Of a stretch of DNA of 64,000 nt, positions 1 to 13,175 are shown piece by piece. The stretch lies in assembly GCA_023213315.1 (NCBI GenBank), contig JAKCPI010011624.1, positions 158,974 to 222,973 on the forward strand. Direction: 5' to 3'. The notes beneath the pieces are model-generated. The model did not search any database and was not told where the DNA came from. It saw only the letters and a program-made list of their open reading frames with translations. The position numbers and the translations under genes are program-made. Origin of the DNA: Euborellia annulipes (Eukaryota; Arthropoda; Insecta; Dermaptera; Anisolabididae). Each line of letters opens with the position of its first letter. The first letter of the stretch is position 1.

Positions 1-224
1 TAATTATTATTTTGAAAAGAAATTCAATATTTTTACTTTTTCCTATGTGTTAATATATAGAATGTATTGGAATCATGTCAAAAATTCAATTGACATATAC
101 CTTTCGATGATCCCTGATTGAAAAAAACTGAACCCTTCAAAATGGCCTATCTGTGAGTGGGAACAAAATATCTCAACTAACAATTGTAAGTTGAAATTTG
201 AACTTTATGTTAGGTACGCAATTC

Positions 225-668
225 TCACAAAAGGTCTAAATTAAACAATTTTGATATACAGGTCTAAAAACAGACGTTAAAATCTAAAATAAACAAATAG
301 GTGTTAAAAAGTAATATAAAAACAATCAGCGTTAAAAAATGCTATTTAAAATCATTTCCATGGCTCAAATAGCTATTCTGTAAACAAAAATTTAAAGCCA
401 AGGCGTTAACATTTAGTAAATAGTGTTAAAAATGTCTAGGTGGTGCCTTTAATATTTTAACGTCGTGTTCAAAATAAAAATGACGTCCTTAACCTAAAAA
501 GTAAGATTATGATTTTGATAGCTTTCAAATAAAAGCAACATGTTAACGTCGCTGTTAAAACTTTGTTTAGAGAATAGCATTTTTTTTAACTCTGTTTTTA
601 CATTGCTTTTTAACACCCATTTGTTTATTTTAAATTTTAAAGTCTGTTTTTAGAGAATAGACCTGATA
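225..668. repeat. Inverted-repeat element rich in GTTAAAA (copy 1)
   Basis: The ends are inverted copies: aggtcta...aaaacagac near 240-270 and gtctgttttt...tagacct near 642-664. The interior is full of GTTAAAA/TTTTAAC motifs. A related copy lies in ASCC3 intron 31 at about 23219-23790 in the opposite orientation. It has no coding capacity. It looks like a non-autonomous DNA element of unassigned superfamily. Confidence 0.55.
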
Positions 669-1499
669 ATGTGTTTATCAAACCAAATGATTTTTTTTTA
701 ACTTTCTATAAAGGATTGTTATTAATTAGCGCGATTGTATAGAAAATAAAGGCTTTTATAATTTTTTTTAAAAATATATTTATATAATTAAAAACTTTGA
801 TAATCTTTTCTTTCTCTCTCCTCTTAATAAACACAACCCTCAAAAATTGATATAACGCAGCTACCCTTTTGGCGTAGGATATATAAAAGGACATAACTCT
901 GATGATAACAAAGGAGAGACATTCCTTCAAAAGTTTATACCTCAACCAACCTAAGTTAAACTTTGGTTTAATTTTCCCTCTTTTCCAGAGGTTTTAAATC
1001 TAAAAATTTCTAATTTAATAAAGCAAAAGAGAAATAAAAAAATAATAAGGTGAACATAAAAGAGAAATAATTATTTCAGACGATTTTTACTTTCTCTTAT
1101 TTTTATTCTTAAGTTTTTTTTTTTAAAGAACAATGTCTTTAATGAGTAAAAAAAATTCAAATTTGAAACAGAAACATGAAAACAAAAAAGCAAAATAATT
1201 CTAAATTATAAAATCAATTATTTTTTTTAAAAAACCTCATTTTTTAAACAAAAGTCGCCTTTAATGGATAAAAGTCATATATTGTAACTATGAAAATGTA
1301 TGAACATGTTTGTTAATGAAAACCAAGTATAAGATACTGGTAAAAAAAAAAAAACAAAAAAAAACAATACTTTCTCTCTATATGTTTCTATATATACTGT
1401 AGGCAAGAGAAAGAAAAAATTTTTGAAGCCAGGCAAAAGACGTTAAAAAGTCACCGGCTGTGTAGAAGACACAGCCAACACCAAATTTTTTTTTGGTTT

Positions 1500-1562
1500 A
1501 TTTAAATATCTCGCAGCACCCTTGGGTGCCGGGACACACCGGTAGGGAACCACTGCTCTAAG
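1500..1562 (-). mobile_element. hAT-type element end (fragment)
   Basis: On the minus strand the sequence begins CAGTGGTTCCCTACCGGTG and continues TCCCGGCACCCAAGGGTGC. This closely resembles the terminal and subterminal sequence of common non-autonomous hAT elements (CAGTGGTTCCCAACC type). The other end was not identified. Confidence 0.5.
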
Positions 1563-1926
1563 CTTTGGATAAAATTGGAAAATACTAAAAAAGTATAGCA
1601 CCAGCCATTTTCGAGAAATGGTGTGCTTACAAACATACATTGCTCATTTAATAGTATAAAATAATAGCTAAAGGCATTTAGCATCTCTGTGAGTTAAGGT
1701 ACTAATTTATCATTTACTTAGATTTAAATAATAGATAAATTTTGAAACTTCTTTAAATTTGGAAGAATGGAATCAATTGAGGAAGGAGAAAGAAATGCTA
1801 AATTACATAATAAGTTAATGGAATCTCAGGCTGGGAGGAGTTTCTGTAATTCTAAAAAAAAAATAGATTCTTATTAAAAACTCCAACCAGCCGACGATTC
1901 TTCCGGGTTCTATATATAAAACGTTA

Positions 1927-2190
1927 CAGGGGCGTATATAAGGGGGGGGGGCCGAGGAGGCCCGGGCCCCCCCGAAATTTCCCAAACACATATACATATA
2001 TAGGGATATATAGACATAAGCGCAACAAATTCTTCCGCAGGATGGAAAACTTTGGTTCCGCAAAAGAAAAAATGTTCCCCAAATAATTTCTTGTGAAAAA
2101 AATTTAGTTTCTTAAAAAAAAAATTTCCGCAAAAAAATTTTTGAGTTCGGGCCCCCCCCCCCCCGAAAAAAATTTCTATATACGCCCCTG
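1927..2190. mobile_element. hAT-type MITE with 8-bp target duplication
   Basis: Terminal inverted repeats CAGGGGCGTATATA and TATATACGCCCCTG are flanked by the direct 8-bp repeat aaacgtta (1919-1926 and 2191-2198). The 264-bp interior has a G tract near the left end and a C tract near the right end and codes for nothing. The 8-bp duplication and CAGGGGCG ends support the hAT superfamily. A fragment of the same family lies at 3432-3502. Confidence 0.8.
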
Positions 2191-2287
2191 AAACGTTAAT
2201 ATGGTCATCATTATTAAAAACATCAATGATATACTCAGAGAGGAGTAGTATTTATAATTGTAAAAATTGAATGATCTATTATATATA

Positions 2288-2335
2288 CAATCCTGAAGAA
2301 GGAGGCTTTGTCCTACGAAACGTCAGCTGGTTAAA
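2288..2335 (+). ncRNA. Hammerhead ribozyme-like motif
   Basis: CUGAAGA (2293-2299), stem AGGA/UCCU, then AC before GAAAC and GUC. Helix I pairing is not convincing, so this is probably a decayed copy. Confidence 0.3.
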
Positions 2336-2803
2336 GTTTTTAATAAAGGTCGCTTATTATCTCTATATAGAAATCTGTTTTATTTACATCAATCCCCATT
2401 TTATCTCAGAAATAATAATAGAAAAATGTATAACTAAACTAATTAAATTGAATATCGAATGAAAAACCTGCTTATGAAGTCACATATCAAGTATCGTCTT
2501 TCTTTATTATAAGATAATTTTTTTTTATACCGTTACTATTTAAATAAGCAAAACTCACTTATGTAAAACACAGCTAAAATTATTAAGATGAAGTAAAATT
2601 TTATATTGATCTTAATTCTTGAATTTACAATATTTAAAATAATTTATGAATGTTAATTACTCAAAAATATTTTTTTTTTCATCTTAATTATTTCTTATAT
2701 ATTATATAAAAATAATATTCAGCATCTCTGTCTGCAAAGTGTCCATTAATATCTAAAATATTATAAATATTTTGATCCAATAATTAAATTCTATTTGTTT
2801 TTA

Positions 2804-2841
<38 letters not shown>

Positions 2842-3431
2842 GCCTAGCTTTCAAAAGAAAACTTCCAAAGATGCGTGTCTGAAGAGCGGGTTGCCTATTG
2901 TACAATTAAACAGAAATAAGAAGTTCGGAAATGACTTTCTCGATATTCTACAAATGCGTGATTATGTTACACTAAAACTGTAGATCTGTATCAATTTTCT
3001 CTAAAGAAGAAGAGCCTCTGTGCCTTCGAAATATTAGCAATTAAACTCATATGAAAAAATAAAAAATTTTGTTTTTCCCTTTCTATATCCTTGTCGAAAA
3101 ATCAGCGTGGTAGAGGAGTTTCGATGTATAATTCTCTCGGCATCACTCATTAAGCTTCAATTAATTTAATGCTGTTTGATATATCATTATCAATAGATTC
3201 AAATTCAACAAGTTTTTATTCTCTTGTTTTACATATGATATTCTGCAATTTTTATTTTCTCTTATCTATATACAGTAAGTATATATAGGGAGAGGTCTTT
3301 TTATTTAATAAATAGTTTAAAAAAAACCCACACCATGTTTTTAAAACTTTGATCAACTAACTGTAAATGCCCTGTGCATAGTAGTTTAATTGTTTTCTTT
3401 TGGTCAATAAAAATTATTTAATTAAATAAAG

Positions 3432-3502
3432 GGGTTTTTCGTAGAAAAATTTTCGAGTTCAGCCCCCCCCCCCCCCCGAAAAATTTCTATATACGTCCCT
3501 GC
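3432..3502. mobile_element. Fragment of the 1927-2190 hAT-type family
   Basis: A C tract followed by gaaaaatttctatatacgtc and cctg matches the right end of the element at 1927-2190. The left end is missing. Confidence 0.5.
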
Positions 3503-5269
3503 AATGAATTAATGTGTTTTTAATTATTCTTTCCAGTTCCCTATTTTGTCTGACCTAGTCGGTGTTTTTATGTTCTTAATTGGAATTGTTCACCACTGAT
3601 TTTGTTGCTTTTTTTTCTTCAGAAGGGATCAATTTATGAGTTTAATACACATTTTGATTACCATAGTGAATAAATTAAAAGCAAAGGGTTTTGGTTTTAT
3701 TGGACTTTTCCCTAATACTAAATTTCACTTTTTAAGTAATCGTGTTATAATTACAAAAATGTTTTTTTTTTTTTTTTTTTTTTTTTGAACGGACAGGTCT
3801 AAAACGATAATCATTAAAATCTCGAGGTAGAAATTTTCGTCGTTTACAAAACTTTCTCTACTACGTAGATATGAAAAAGTAAAAATTGAAATGTAAAGAT
3901 TAAATAATAACTGGAGTGAAGAAAGCAAGTTGCAATAATTAAATATAAACTTTGAATAGCAAGAGGAAATTGGAAATGTTTCGAACGAAATTTTGTTTCT
4001 CCATCGTCAATATTGGTTATAGAAGAGTTAAGATTCAATATATGAATACAACAATATATTCAAATTAAATTTTTCATTTAACTGTTTTTGGTCACTGGTG
4101 TACTCTTTGCCCCCCCCCCCCCCCCTTATACTACGCCACCGAATATATCAAATTTTCTTAAAGGGAAGCATGAGAAGATATTGGCTGAGGTCTGAACGCA
4201 GCAAAGGCTGGTAATTCATTAGAATAATTGTGGCATCTGTTAACGTGGGAATCGAATGAATTATTTATAAGAAAACTTTTGATTTTATTTGATTTGATTA
4301 TATATTTTTTGCCGTTTTAAAAATTTTTTCAATTAGAATTAAGCTTGTAAATTGGCCAGTCATTTTTAATTTTTAAATAATTAATGAAATGATCACAACC
4401 GTCAGCCTGTCTGATACATCCTGAATTTATTGCTTCCAGATGGGTTCGAACATCTTGTAAGAGAAACAAGGCAATGCGAATATTTTCAGAGCCTGTTTCT
4501 ATAAATCTATCATATCGGTACTTATGCTAGGGATGGTAAGTGGAAAAGAGCGTTGGCTTCACATCCCGAAAAAAAGGTTAAAATTTTTTTCCACGAAGAA
4601 AAATTAAGAGATTATTGAACAAAAATCATAAAAAATGCAACATCAAGAGATATTTTTTGTTACCAAAAAAAATTAAATTGAAAAAGAAAAGTTTAGAAAG
4701 AAAATTAATTTTGAATTAGCCACTAAAAGATTAACAATCAATCAAAATGGATTGGTTATTTATTTATCTCTCCCGCAGTGATGCCTTTTCTTATTTGTTT
4801 TGATGAAAAGAAGCTTATCTGGGGATATTTTAAAATCAGAAACCTAGCGAGATCGATCCAGCAGACTATATTTAGATGGATTCTTCCCTGCCTGTTGTTA
4901 GTATTTTTGTTTTTTAATTTATTTTTTCGTTTTCTTAAAAATGTATTTATTATTTGTAAATTCAATTAATTATAATAGAAGATTTTGTACAAGTTATTTA
5001 AGATAATAAAGAGAAAAGAAACATTAACAAACAATTAGAACTCTTTAATCATTACAGATAAATAGAATCTGTTTAATTAGACAGAAATAAGAAGTCAGAG
5101 TTTGTTCCTGCGGAAATTGGCATACAGCAAGTTTTGCATATCAATGGAAATTTTAATGAATATTAAATAAATAAAAAGAAAGGATATCAATAATTTGTTT
5201 GGATTGTTTTAAAAGAGGGATGGAAAAGACTAAAAATTTTTAAAAATGTGGTGTGGTTTTATTTTAAAT

Positions 5270-6035
5270 TTAAAAAATCTGGTGTGACTGGCGCAAAGCA
5301 CACAACTTTCTCTTACCCTTGGGGAAGAAAAAACTTGCTTTTAAATGTTGACTGCTTGAAATAAACTATGGTTATTTTTCAAAATTTTAATCTCATATTT
5401 GGGTATTTTATATACAATAGAGAATCCTAAGCAAATATAAAATTTCATAATTGGAAAAAATTTTTTAAACTATGTAAAAAGTTCCAAAGGGGACCCTTTT
5501 TGAATCGAAATTAACATGCAACATCTCCATAGGGACATTGGAAGGAAGAGCAGGAAAGTGAATTTGAAAAATTTGAAAACTACTACATCAGTAAAGTGTA
5601 CTTCAAACAATTTTCACGAAAGATTTCACTGATATACTTTTTAAAGAGCATTTAAAAAATAATTGATTTTTGAATTTTAAACAAAATTTTGCTGGAGCGA
5701 ATTTTGAGAAAATCGAAAAAAAAAACTGAAAAAGTACATCAGTAAAGTACTAGTACTTTTTGGGCGATTTTGTTCAAAAGCTTATTTTGAGTGCCAGGGA
5801 GGGTAAACTAACTTAAATATAAAATTTCATTCCGATAGCTCAATTCATTCATGCTAAAAATCGTTATAACACAGACAGACAGACCAATTTTCGGGACCCA
5901 CTTTTTTGGACTCAGGGGACCTCAAAACATGTATATCCATCAAAATCTCGACGTCGAATTTTTGACATGATCGCAATACTTTCTCTATATCATATAGGCC
6001 TATAGGAAGGCATAGAGAAAGTAAAAATATAAACA
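5270..6035 (+). repeat. CTTTCTCT/hairpin repeat family, near-complete copy
   Basis: It starts with the left half of the hairpin (aatctggtgtgactggcgca at ~5277) and runs through gtaaagtgtacttcaaacaa, ttgatttttgaattttaaac, agtaaagtactagtactttt, cagacagaccaat, and the end ccatcaaaatctcgacgtcg, tactttctctatatcatata. The minus-strand frame at 5854-6084 is a translation of this repeat; a similar frame recurs in three other copies and is not a host gene. Confidence 0.7.
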
Positions 6036-7530
6036 GAAAGTGGTTGGATTTTAGCTGAAATTTTCCGTTTAGATCTAAATTCAATTATTTAGATGGTATA
6101 GTGAAATATTATAATACAAAAGAAACGAATAGATTCTAAAACACCAAATGGAAAATATTACAGACAGGATGACCTAATTATCCCCATTAAAAGGGGACGT
6201 CGATTTGGTACCTTTATGGAAGATGACGGTGTGATTAAGGCGTGGGAGTTTGTGATCCAGAAAATTGCGGTAAATAAACGGGAAATGATTGTTTTTGTTA
6301 GAAAGAAAAAATAAATGATCATTTAGGAAAAATAAATTTTTACTTTCTCGTATATGAAGTGAGAAAGTAATACAATCTTCAAAAAATTCGATCTTGAAAT
6401 ATCTTATTAGTCTTTTTAATTGAGGGCTGGCAAAACCAAAATGTGTATTTTTTTGTATCAGAAACAACATAGAGCATTCGGTAGAGAATTTTTTACCTGA
6501 TGCTCGTTCCAGAGTGTTCCAGCTCGGAGCAATCGTAAAGAATCTTCCCTAACGGATGTTCTGAATTATCGCTGATAATAAATACATTAGGGTCAGTCCG
6601 CTCTGAAGATGGCTCAAACATCGAGCCTAAACATCAGCCGTGAAGGATATTCTAATAAAATAATATTGGCTGAATGCCTTGTTCATTTTCTGACTCTATC
6701 ACCATGATCAATTAAATTATTTTAAACCGTTTTTATTCTTGCACGTTTTTTCGAAAACTGAATAATTTTTTGAAATAATTTTTAGTGGAAGAGAAAGTCA
6801 AGAGCAATTTTCTTAAAATATATGTAAAGATTATAAAAATTAAAAAAAAAAGTGAAATAATATGAAAATACGCCAAATTTCAAAAAAATAGTTTTAGGTA
6901 AACGAGAGAAAATGACAAATGATTGAATTCATGTATGAAGAGTAAATAAATCACAAAAAAAAAAACTGTCTCTTTAAAATAACATAAATTGAAAAGTTAA
7001 AATAGAAATAAATCGAAATTTCATCTCAATATTAAGATTTAAAATAAAATAATTATTTTGCTATTTGTACTTTACATGATAATTGATAAATAAAAAATTA
7101 GGTATTTTCCTCCCCCGGAAAATGAAAATAAAATATAGATTTATAGTCTGTATTTTATTATTGGGAATCTTATGTACTTCCAACTCATTTTTTTCCCCAA
7201 TACCTAGAGAAAATTACTTTCTAGTGTCCTTCCACGCGCTTGTTTCCCCCTCTACCATGCAACCTACTCATCAGGGAGTACTATGATTCATTAAATTTAA
7301 TTCTACTTCCACAAGGGACAAAATTAATTTCAAATTTCAATAAAACTAGAAATTTATTATTAGGAATCTTTTATTGCTTAAAATTACCTTAAATAATACA
7401 TAATTAATAGAACTAATAAGAAAAGATAGATTTTTAATAACCCTATCTTCCTCAATTTTAATTATGCTTAACGCATTTGAATGTAACATGTCAAAAAGGT
7501 CATTCAAAATAACTTTAAATCTCGTCCTTG

Positions 7531-7606
7531 GACCATAGCACAGTGGTAGAGTATCCGCCTCTTGTGCATAGGGGTCTAAATAAGAACCCGTGGGCTAATT
7601 AGGATA
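7531..7606 (+). repeat. tRNA-like sequence (pseudo-tRNA or SINE head)
   Basis: TAGCACAGTGGTAGAG at 7536-7551 fits an RNA polymerase III A box and a D-arm. The downstream part (gtctaaataagaaccc) is only a weak B-box match, and the acceptor ends do not pair well. It is more likely a degenerate tRNA-derived repeat than a working tRNA gene. Confidence 0.35.
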
Positions 7607-9197
7607 AAATAAAGACATGCCCCTTGAATTCTGATTCAAAAGAGAGATAAATTCAATTATTTCATCTGTCAAAGTTCCTCAGCATAAATCTGTTCATATT
7701 TGTTTTTCATTTCATAATTATTTGTCAATGATATTTTTCAGTTCGATTATATAAATTAATATAATGTCCCGTTCAAAACGGTATCCAATTTATTATGTTA
7801 TAAAATACAATTTAGCCACTTTTCGGAAAATATGTGACGGGAGGGCCTTAGAGGCATTTTTTTAGATGCTCGCTTCCTTAAAATATATTAATTTTAAAGA
7901 ATATAAAATATATTATCTAGCAACGTTTTAAATTTTAACATTAGGTATTTTTAATTTTTCTTTGGAGGGAGGGGGAAGTTTTTAAATTCAATATCCTCTC
8001 CCCTCTAGTTATGACGAGAGATTGGGTTTCCTATTTTTGTGGTCAGACGTGTCAGTATCAGTAAATCTTTTGACAAAGATTTAATTATAAAATTTTTTCA
8101 CTTCATTAATCCATATCTCATTTAAAAGACCTTAAAACAATCTAAAAAAATTTGAAAGCTGTTGTATCTCTAAAAAAATCTCAATTTAAAAAATTTTTAA
8201 AATACAATGAAAAAAATAATTAAATTTTTTTTTTTAATATTAGAGGTATGTTACTGCTCTCCATCCGGCCATCGGCCCTGTTTCTCTTAATTGAGAAATT
8301 AAATAATTTAAGTTAAAATTCTGAATCTATAATAAGAATTCATCCATTTTTTTCTCTCTCTCTCTGTAATTTAATGAATTTATTATATAATAAGATTTAA
8401 TACAAATGCTGTAACTTGTAGAAAGTTGGCCTTACGGAAGTATTTAGCAATTAGTTGTTATACAATCTAGGGCCCGCCTTGACCTAAGCAGCTCCAGGCA
8501 TTAAATAAATAATTAATATGCAGATGCATTCTTTTACCGGCACTGCAATTCAACCTTGAATTAAGTATGATGACAAACCACCAACAACAAATATGGTATA
8601 TTATATAAAAAAAAATTACTTTGACCCTAGCGTTTTATTCAGTCTTAGTAATCTATAGGATAACGAACAATCAAAAGGTCCTATCTTCGTTTTAATTCCC
8701 CTCTCTTTGAAAACCAAGGGGAATAAAAAGACCTACCAGTATAGAGGAAGATCCTTTGAAAAATTGTCTTTTTTAAGGTTCAAGAGGTGGGTGTACTTAA
8801 AAAGCAGTTTGTTTCAAAGGGCAAGACAAGTTGTTTTTTTTTTGCTCTAGTTATTCAACTACTGAATAGGAGGATTTTAAAGTGCTCCCAAAGATGGTAA
8901 AACGTGAAGGATTTCAATCAAGTCTATACTACAGGTGATCACTTTTTTTTAGCATTTCTTTAAAAATAAACTCAAAAAGATTATTAATTATTTACATCTG
9001 AAAAATAAGCTTCCCAATCTCACAAATTCTGAGATAAATTATTAGAGAAGTTCGAGTCCACTATAGTGAAGCAATTTTCATAAATCACAAATCATTTGGA
9101 ATGTTATTTGTTAGATTTTGTCAAAATCTTTAATAATTCTTTTTGACAATTTAAAAAGAAAAATTTGTCAAAGAAATGTGTAAACCAGGGGTGGGCA

Positions 9198-9444
9198 CAG
9201 TGGCGGATTAATGCAATTCTGTCGTAGGGGGGCGGTTTTTTTTAATTTTTTTTTATTTAAGAACTTTGTCGGCATCTATGGCCATTTAGACCCCTTTTCT
9301 ATTTATTTAAATTGATTGGTAACAAATTCAATTGAAATTAAAGAGCGGAAATCATAATTTCTTTAGATTACTAGTTTTTATAACTGTTTGAATTTCTTCT
9401 CGGGGGGGGGGCGATCGCCCCCCCCCCCCTTTAATCCGCCCCTG
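9198..9444. mobile_element. hAT-type MITE nested in another hAT element
   Basis: Ends CAGTGGCGGATTAAT and TTAATCCGCCCCTG are flanked by ggtgggca on both sides (9190-9197 and 9445-9452). The 8-bp target is itself part of the outer element's terminal repeat. The interior has paired G and C tracts around a cgatcg centre near the right end. Non-coding. Confidence 0.8.
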
Positions 9445-9563
9445 GGTGGGCAAACATTTTATAGAGAGGGACATATTGAAAACTTCATTACTTCCGGGGA
9501 GCAGTATACATACAACTAAGGCCCACGAACCATTTTAAATATTGTTTATTTTAACATTTTGTA

Positions 9564-9737
9564 GGGTCCGACCGAAAAAAGATTTTCAGCCGAAACCGAA
9601 TTTCGGCTTCAATCTTAGTTTCGGCCAAATAGGTACGAATCATATTTGACTTTTTTTTGTGTGCGAGCATCATTGCATCTTTTCAAACTCAGGTTCGACC
9701 GGCCGAAACTGAAACCGATACTTCGGTAGGTTCCTAA
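9564..9737. repeat. CCGAAAC-rich inverted-repeat element
   Basis: The ends read tagggtccgaccgaaa and tcggtaggttccta, with repeated gccgaaaccga motifs between. Related copies lie at 45858-46208 (interrupted by other sequence), and a fragment near 35030-35050. It carries no open frame and its superfamily is unknown. Confidence 0.5.
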
Positions 9738-10626
9738 CATTTTGCAACAAAAAATGATTGAAAATTTTATACAATGAACAAGATCTTTTTTTGAATATTA
9801 TTTTATTATTTATGAAACATTATTATTTTTAAAAAATCGTACATCTTTATGAATCAGGTAAAATTCTGCATTAAATAAATTTTGCATGAAGTCGAATGAC
9901 GTCACGATTTGTCTTGGCAAAAAAAGTCAAATTGATATTTCTTAGAAAATAATATTATGCATATGATAACATGTATTACTATTACTAGCAATGAAAATAC
10001 AGGTATTATGATAATATCGAGAAATAAATTCAATAAAGAAAAATGAACACTGACATCGGACCGTGATATTATTAAGTGCCTGCGGGCCGCATAATATGGC
10101 CAGGTGGACCATAGTTTGCCCACACCTGGGCACACAGTCAGGCTTCTACTTATTAACAACTTGAAACTAATAAACTATGTTTTGTTATTTAGGCTTTCAC
10201 TGTTGTTTTTATTAATGTTTCAGTTGTGCTTTATTTGTAAAAATTTCAACGTTTCGGTCACTCAGACCACGAGTCCCTGATGTGCTCGAGAGTGGAGCCG
10301 CGAGCTTAGGCAACCGAAATGCTTAGCCGTAGGAAGTGTTGTCTTAAAAGAACTTTTTCCCATTCAGTTGCGTTAAAAAAAGATGATTTATAAAAAAACA
10401 ATTATACTAGGTATATCATGTGTTGGTCCATGAAGGAATAATGAAAAACGTAACCGAATATTTATTAATTCAAATAATCTACCTTTTTCGCTTATTTAAA
10501 TTAATAAATATTTGGTTATATGTTTTTTAAGATGATTTAGTGATAAAATTTGAAGTTACTTTCAAGACAGCTAAGCATTTTGGTTGCATAAGCTCAAGGC
10601 ACACGCCAGGCACTTGTGGCGCCGAT

Positions 10627-10664
10627 TGTACCTGAGGAAGGTTTTGGTCGAAACGTTGTAATTT
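10627..10664 (+). ncRNA. Hammerhead ribozyme-like motif
   Basis: CUGAGGA (10632-10638), then a GUUUUGGUC stretch, GAAAC and GUU. Flanks GUAC and GUAA pair over about three bases. Weaker than the copies above. Confidence 0.3.
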
Positions 10665-12567
10665 TGATAAATAAGTTAAACTGAAACAAGATGTTTATTA
10701 ATAATAAACTATTGCAATATGTTCCTGCAATGCTGCACATCTTAGAGTAACAGACCCTGCTAGCACGAATTTAGACCCAAATATTTTTCCTCTAATAAAA
10801 CTTATCACATAGTCAATTTAGTATTCATGCAATAATTTTAGATGATTAAAAAATGAAGAACCAGAGATAATAAATCAAAATGGATATCAGTAGTTGGTAA
10901 GGGGTTTTTTGGTTCAAAAATAAATTAACATTTTATAGAAATTACACCAAGAGGAGTATGAAATTGGAATTCTGGTGTATAAAGCGAATTTGAATCATTT
11001 TCATAATAGTCTACAAACTGAAGGCCTTATATTTTAATAGATAGGCATCAATCGATTGCCCTGGCCTATGATAAGGAAATTTAGAAGACAAAATTTCAAG
11101 ATAAGAATAGATGTTTGAGTCAAATCTTTTGACTAGATATTTGGACAATTAATTGGCTAATTAACCGAACTATAAATGCACGACTAATCGATTAAAGAGT
11201 TAATCTAAATAACCAAATAATATTTGATCTCATTAATAAAACATTTTAAAAAGTCATAAACTAAATTAATCATTTCTAATTAATGTTAACTAATTGTAAA
11301 TTTATCAAATCGCATTATTGTTTTTAAACATTATCATAATCACTAAATGAAAATGAGTTAACATGGAAATGATCTTAAAAAAGGATTTTTTTTTACTATG
11401 ATATGATCAGAATATTTTCTAAATTTCCTGTCTGAAGCATATATAATAAAAAAAGGGTCGTGTTGTGAAAAAATATAAAAATATTTAATAAATGTTATAA
11501 TAAAACAGGTCTCAAGAAAATAAATAAAATTATCATTTAAATGAGTATTAAAAAAAATGAATAAATAAAGTGTTTCATCATTCATTCATTCCTTCTAGAG
11601 ATAAGGAAATGGAATTATTCACAAGTTTAAATACGAATTTTTCTAACATTGTTACTAGCTCCATTGAAGGTAAACCACTTTGCGGTTGGTTTGCCAGAGA
11701 AAATCGAAAGTCCATTTAGTTTTCCTATTGATCAATATGATTAAATCGATTAATTCATTTAAAACTATTTAGAAAAGGAAGAGAGTTTAATTTAAACGAA
11801 TAATTATTGAAGCAACAAGGTGGTGGAGATTGTGCATGTTATAAAATCCATTGATTTTATAATAAGATCGGGGGGGGCTTAAGATGAAATTATAGATGAC
11901 CTCGAAATAAATATGATTTAATTGCTTTCATTTCCTCTCTTAATTGATGAGACAAGTATTTAAGCTTAATTGACTGGGTAGAGTTTAACAAAAAAATTAC
12001 GTTTTTTTTTTATTTATTATAATTAGAAGATTATTTTCATTTTATTTAAATTTTTTAAAATTATTCTTTAATAAATTTGTCGATGAAAATTTTTTTTTAC
12101 TTAAAATGACAAAAGAACCTTCAAATACAGGAAGTCATTAATAGTGAAAAATTCCAACATCTAATTTATTTTTTAAAAAGACAGTTTCATTTTTATAAAT
12201 TTTTATCTACTTAAAAAAAGGTTTATTTCAATCCAAGGACCTTAGGGATTTTAGGGATGAGTTCTAGGGACCTACTTTCGGAAGGTCAAATTTAAGTCTT
12301 ACCCCCTCTTTTAAGCTTTTCTACTTTGACAGGCTCAGAGAATGGCCAAAGGGATTGGAGAAAGAAAGAGCTTCGAAAATAAAAAAGAAACAAGGAAAAA
12401 ATATTTAACAAAAATTTCAGCTAGATATTATTATAAATAACGAGGGAAAAAAAAACTGGAATGAAATCAACACCATGTCCTATTTTTAAAAAACTTGACT
12501 TAGCCCTTTTTGTAATTAAAAAAAAAAAATAAACAAAAATTATTTGAGACTTCTTTCCTGGCAACTC

Positions 12568-12761
12568 CAGGGCCGGAACTACGATATTTTTTAGGGGCAA
12601 AATTTAATTTGCCACCCCCTCCTTAAAATTTTATATACAAAATTCATATCATTTTACCTTTTTTTTAAGTAAATCTTTCTTTAATTTCCGCCCCCTGATA
12701 TCTGCCGCCCGGGGCACACGCACCCACTGCCCCCCTCCCCCTCCTCCTAGATCCGGCCCTG
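12568..12761. mobile_element. hAT-type MITE with 8-bp target duplication
   Basis: Ends CAGGGCCGGAACTA and GATCCGGCCCTG are flanked by ggcaactc on both sides (12560-12567 and 12762-12769). It has the same family sequence as the copy at 36756-36939, including the aaaattcatatcattttacc segment. Non-coding. Confidence 0.85.
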
Positions 12762-12959
12762 GGCAACTCTCATGAACATCGGAATCATTAAGTAAACTAA
12801 ATAACTAAATAATATTTATTTAATATATGTTTATCAAATGTTGATTTAGAAGATTTTAGCTTTCATAATCACTCTGCATTTTCTTCTAAACAAAAGATTT
12901 TATATTATGAACGTTAAATGGCAAATAGAAACAATTTTTTCAATATATAACTTATATAT

Positions 12960-13175
12960 ATAGGCAGTGGGGGAGTTAATTAAGGGGGGGGGGGGGCAAA
13001 AATGGGAAGATTCAGTAACGCATTTTAGAGGGGGTAATGGCAGAAATAACGATTTAGTGCCGGATTCAATTCTCCAATAATAAAGTACTTTTGTAAGATT
13101 AAGATACTAATATTAAAATTTTTTCTCTGTCCGAAAGAGGTGGGGGTGGAGAGACTGCGCCAAAAGGCTAGTATT
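12960..13175. repeat. Degraded G-tract repeat
   Basis: A ggcagtgggggagtt start, a long G tract and a gactgcgcc end resemble the G/C-tract MITEs elsewhere in the window. No flanking duplication could be read. Confidence 0.3.

Larger units (their letters stand above)
9186..10128. mobile_element. hAT-type element split by a nested MITE
   Basis: The left end CAGGGGTGGGCA continues as AACATTTTATAG after an inserted MITE at 9198-9444. The right end reads CAGGTGTGGGCAAACTATGG on the minus strand. Such ends are typical of a widespread non-autonomous hAT type. A perfect flanking 8-bp duplication was not found. The interior also contains a TAGGGTCCGACCGAA inverted-repeat element at about 9564-9737. 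Open frames within are not transposase. Confidence 0.55.

Noticed and set aside
2795..2983. Open frame beginning in a poly-A tract
   Set aside because: Poly-lysine start from a simple repeat, no similarity, AT-rich intronic setting.
6600..6650. Additional hammerhead motif
   Set aside because: CUGAAGA and stem are present, but the GAAA core reads UAAA, which removes an essential G; treated as a decayed copy.
7531..7606. Functional tRNA gene
   Set aside because: A box is good but the B box and acceptor pairing are poor, so it was kept only as a tRNA-like repeat.
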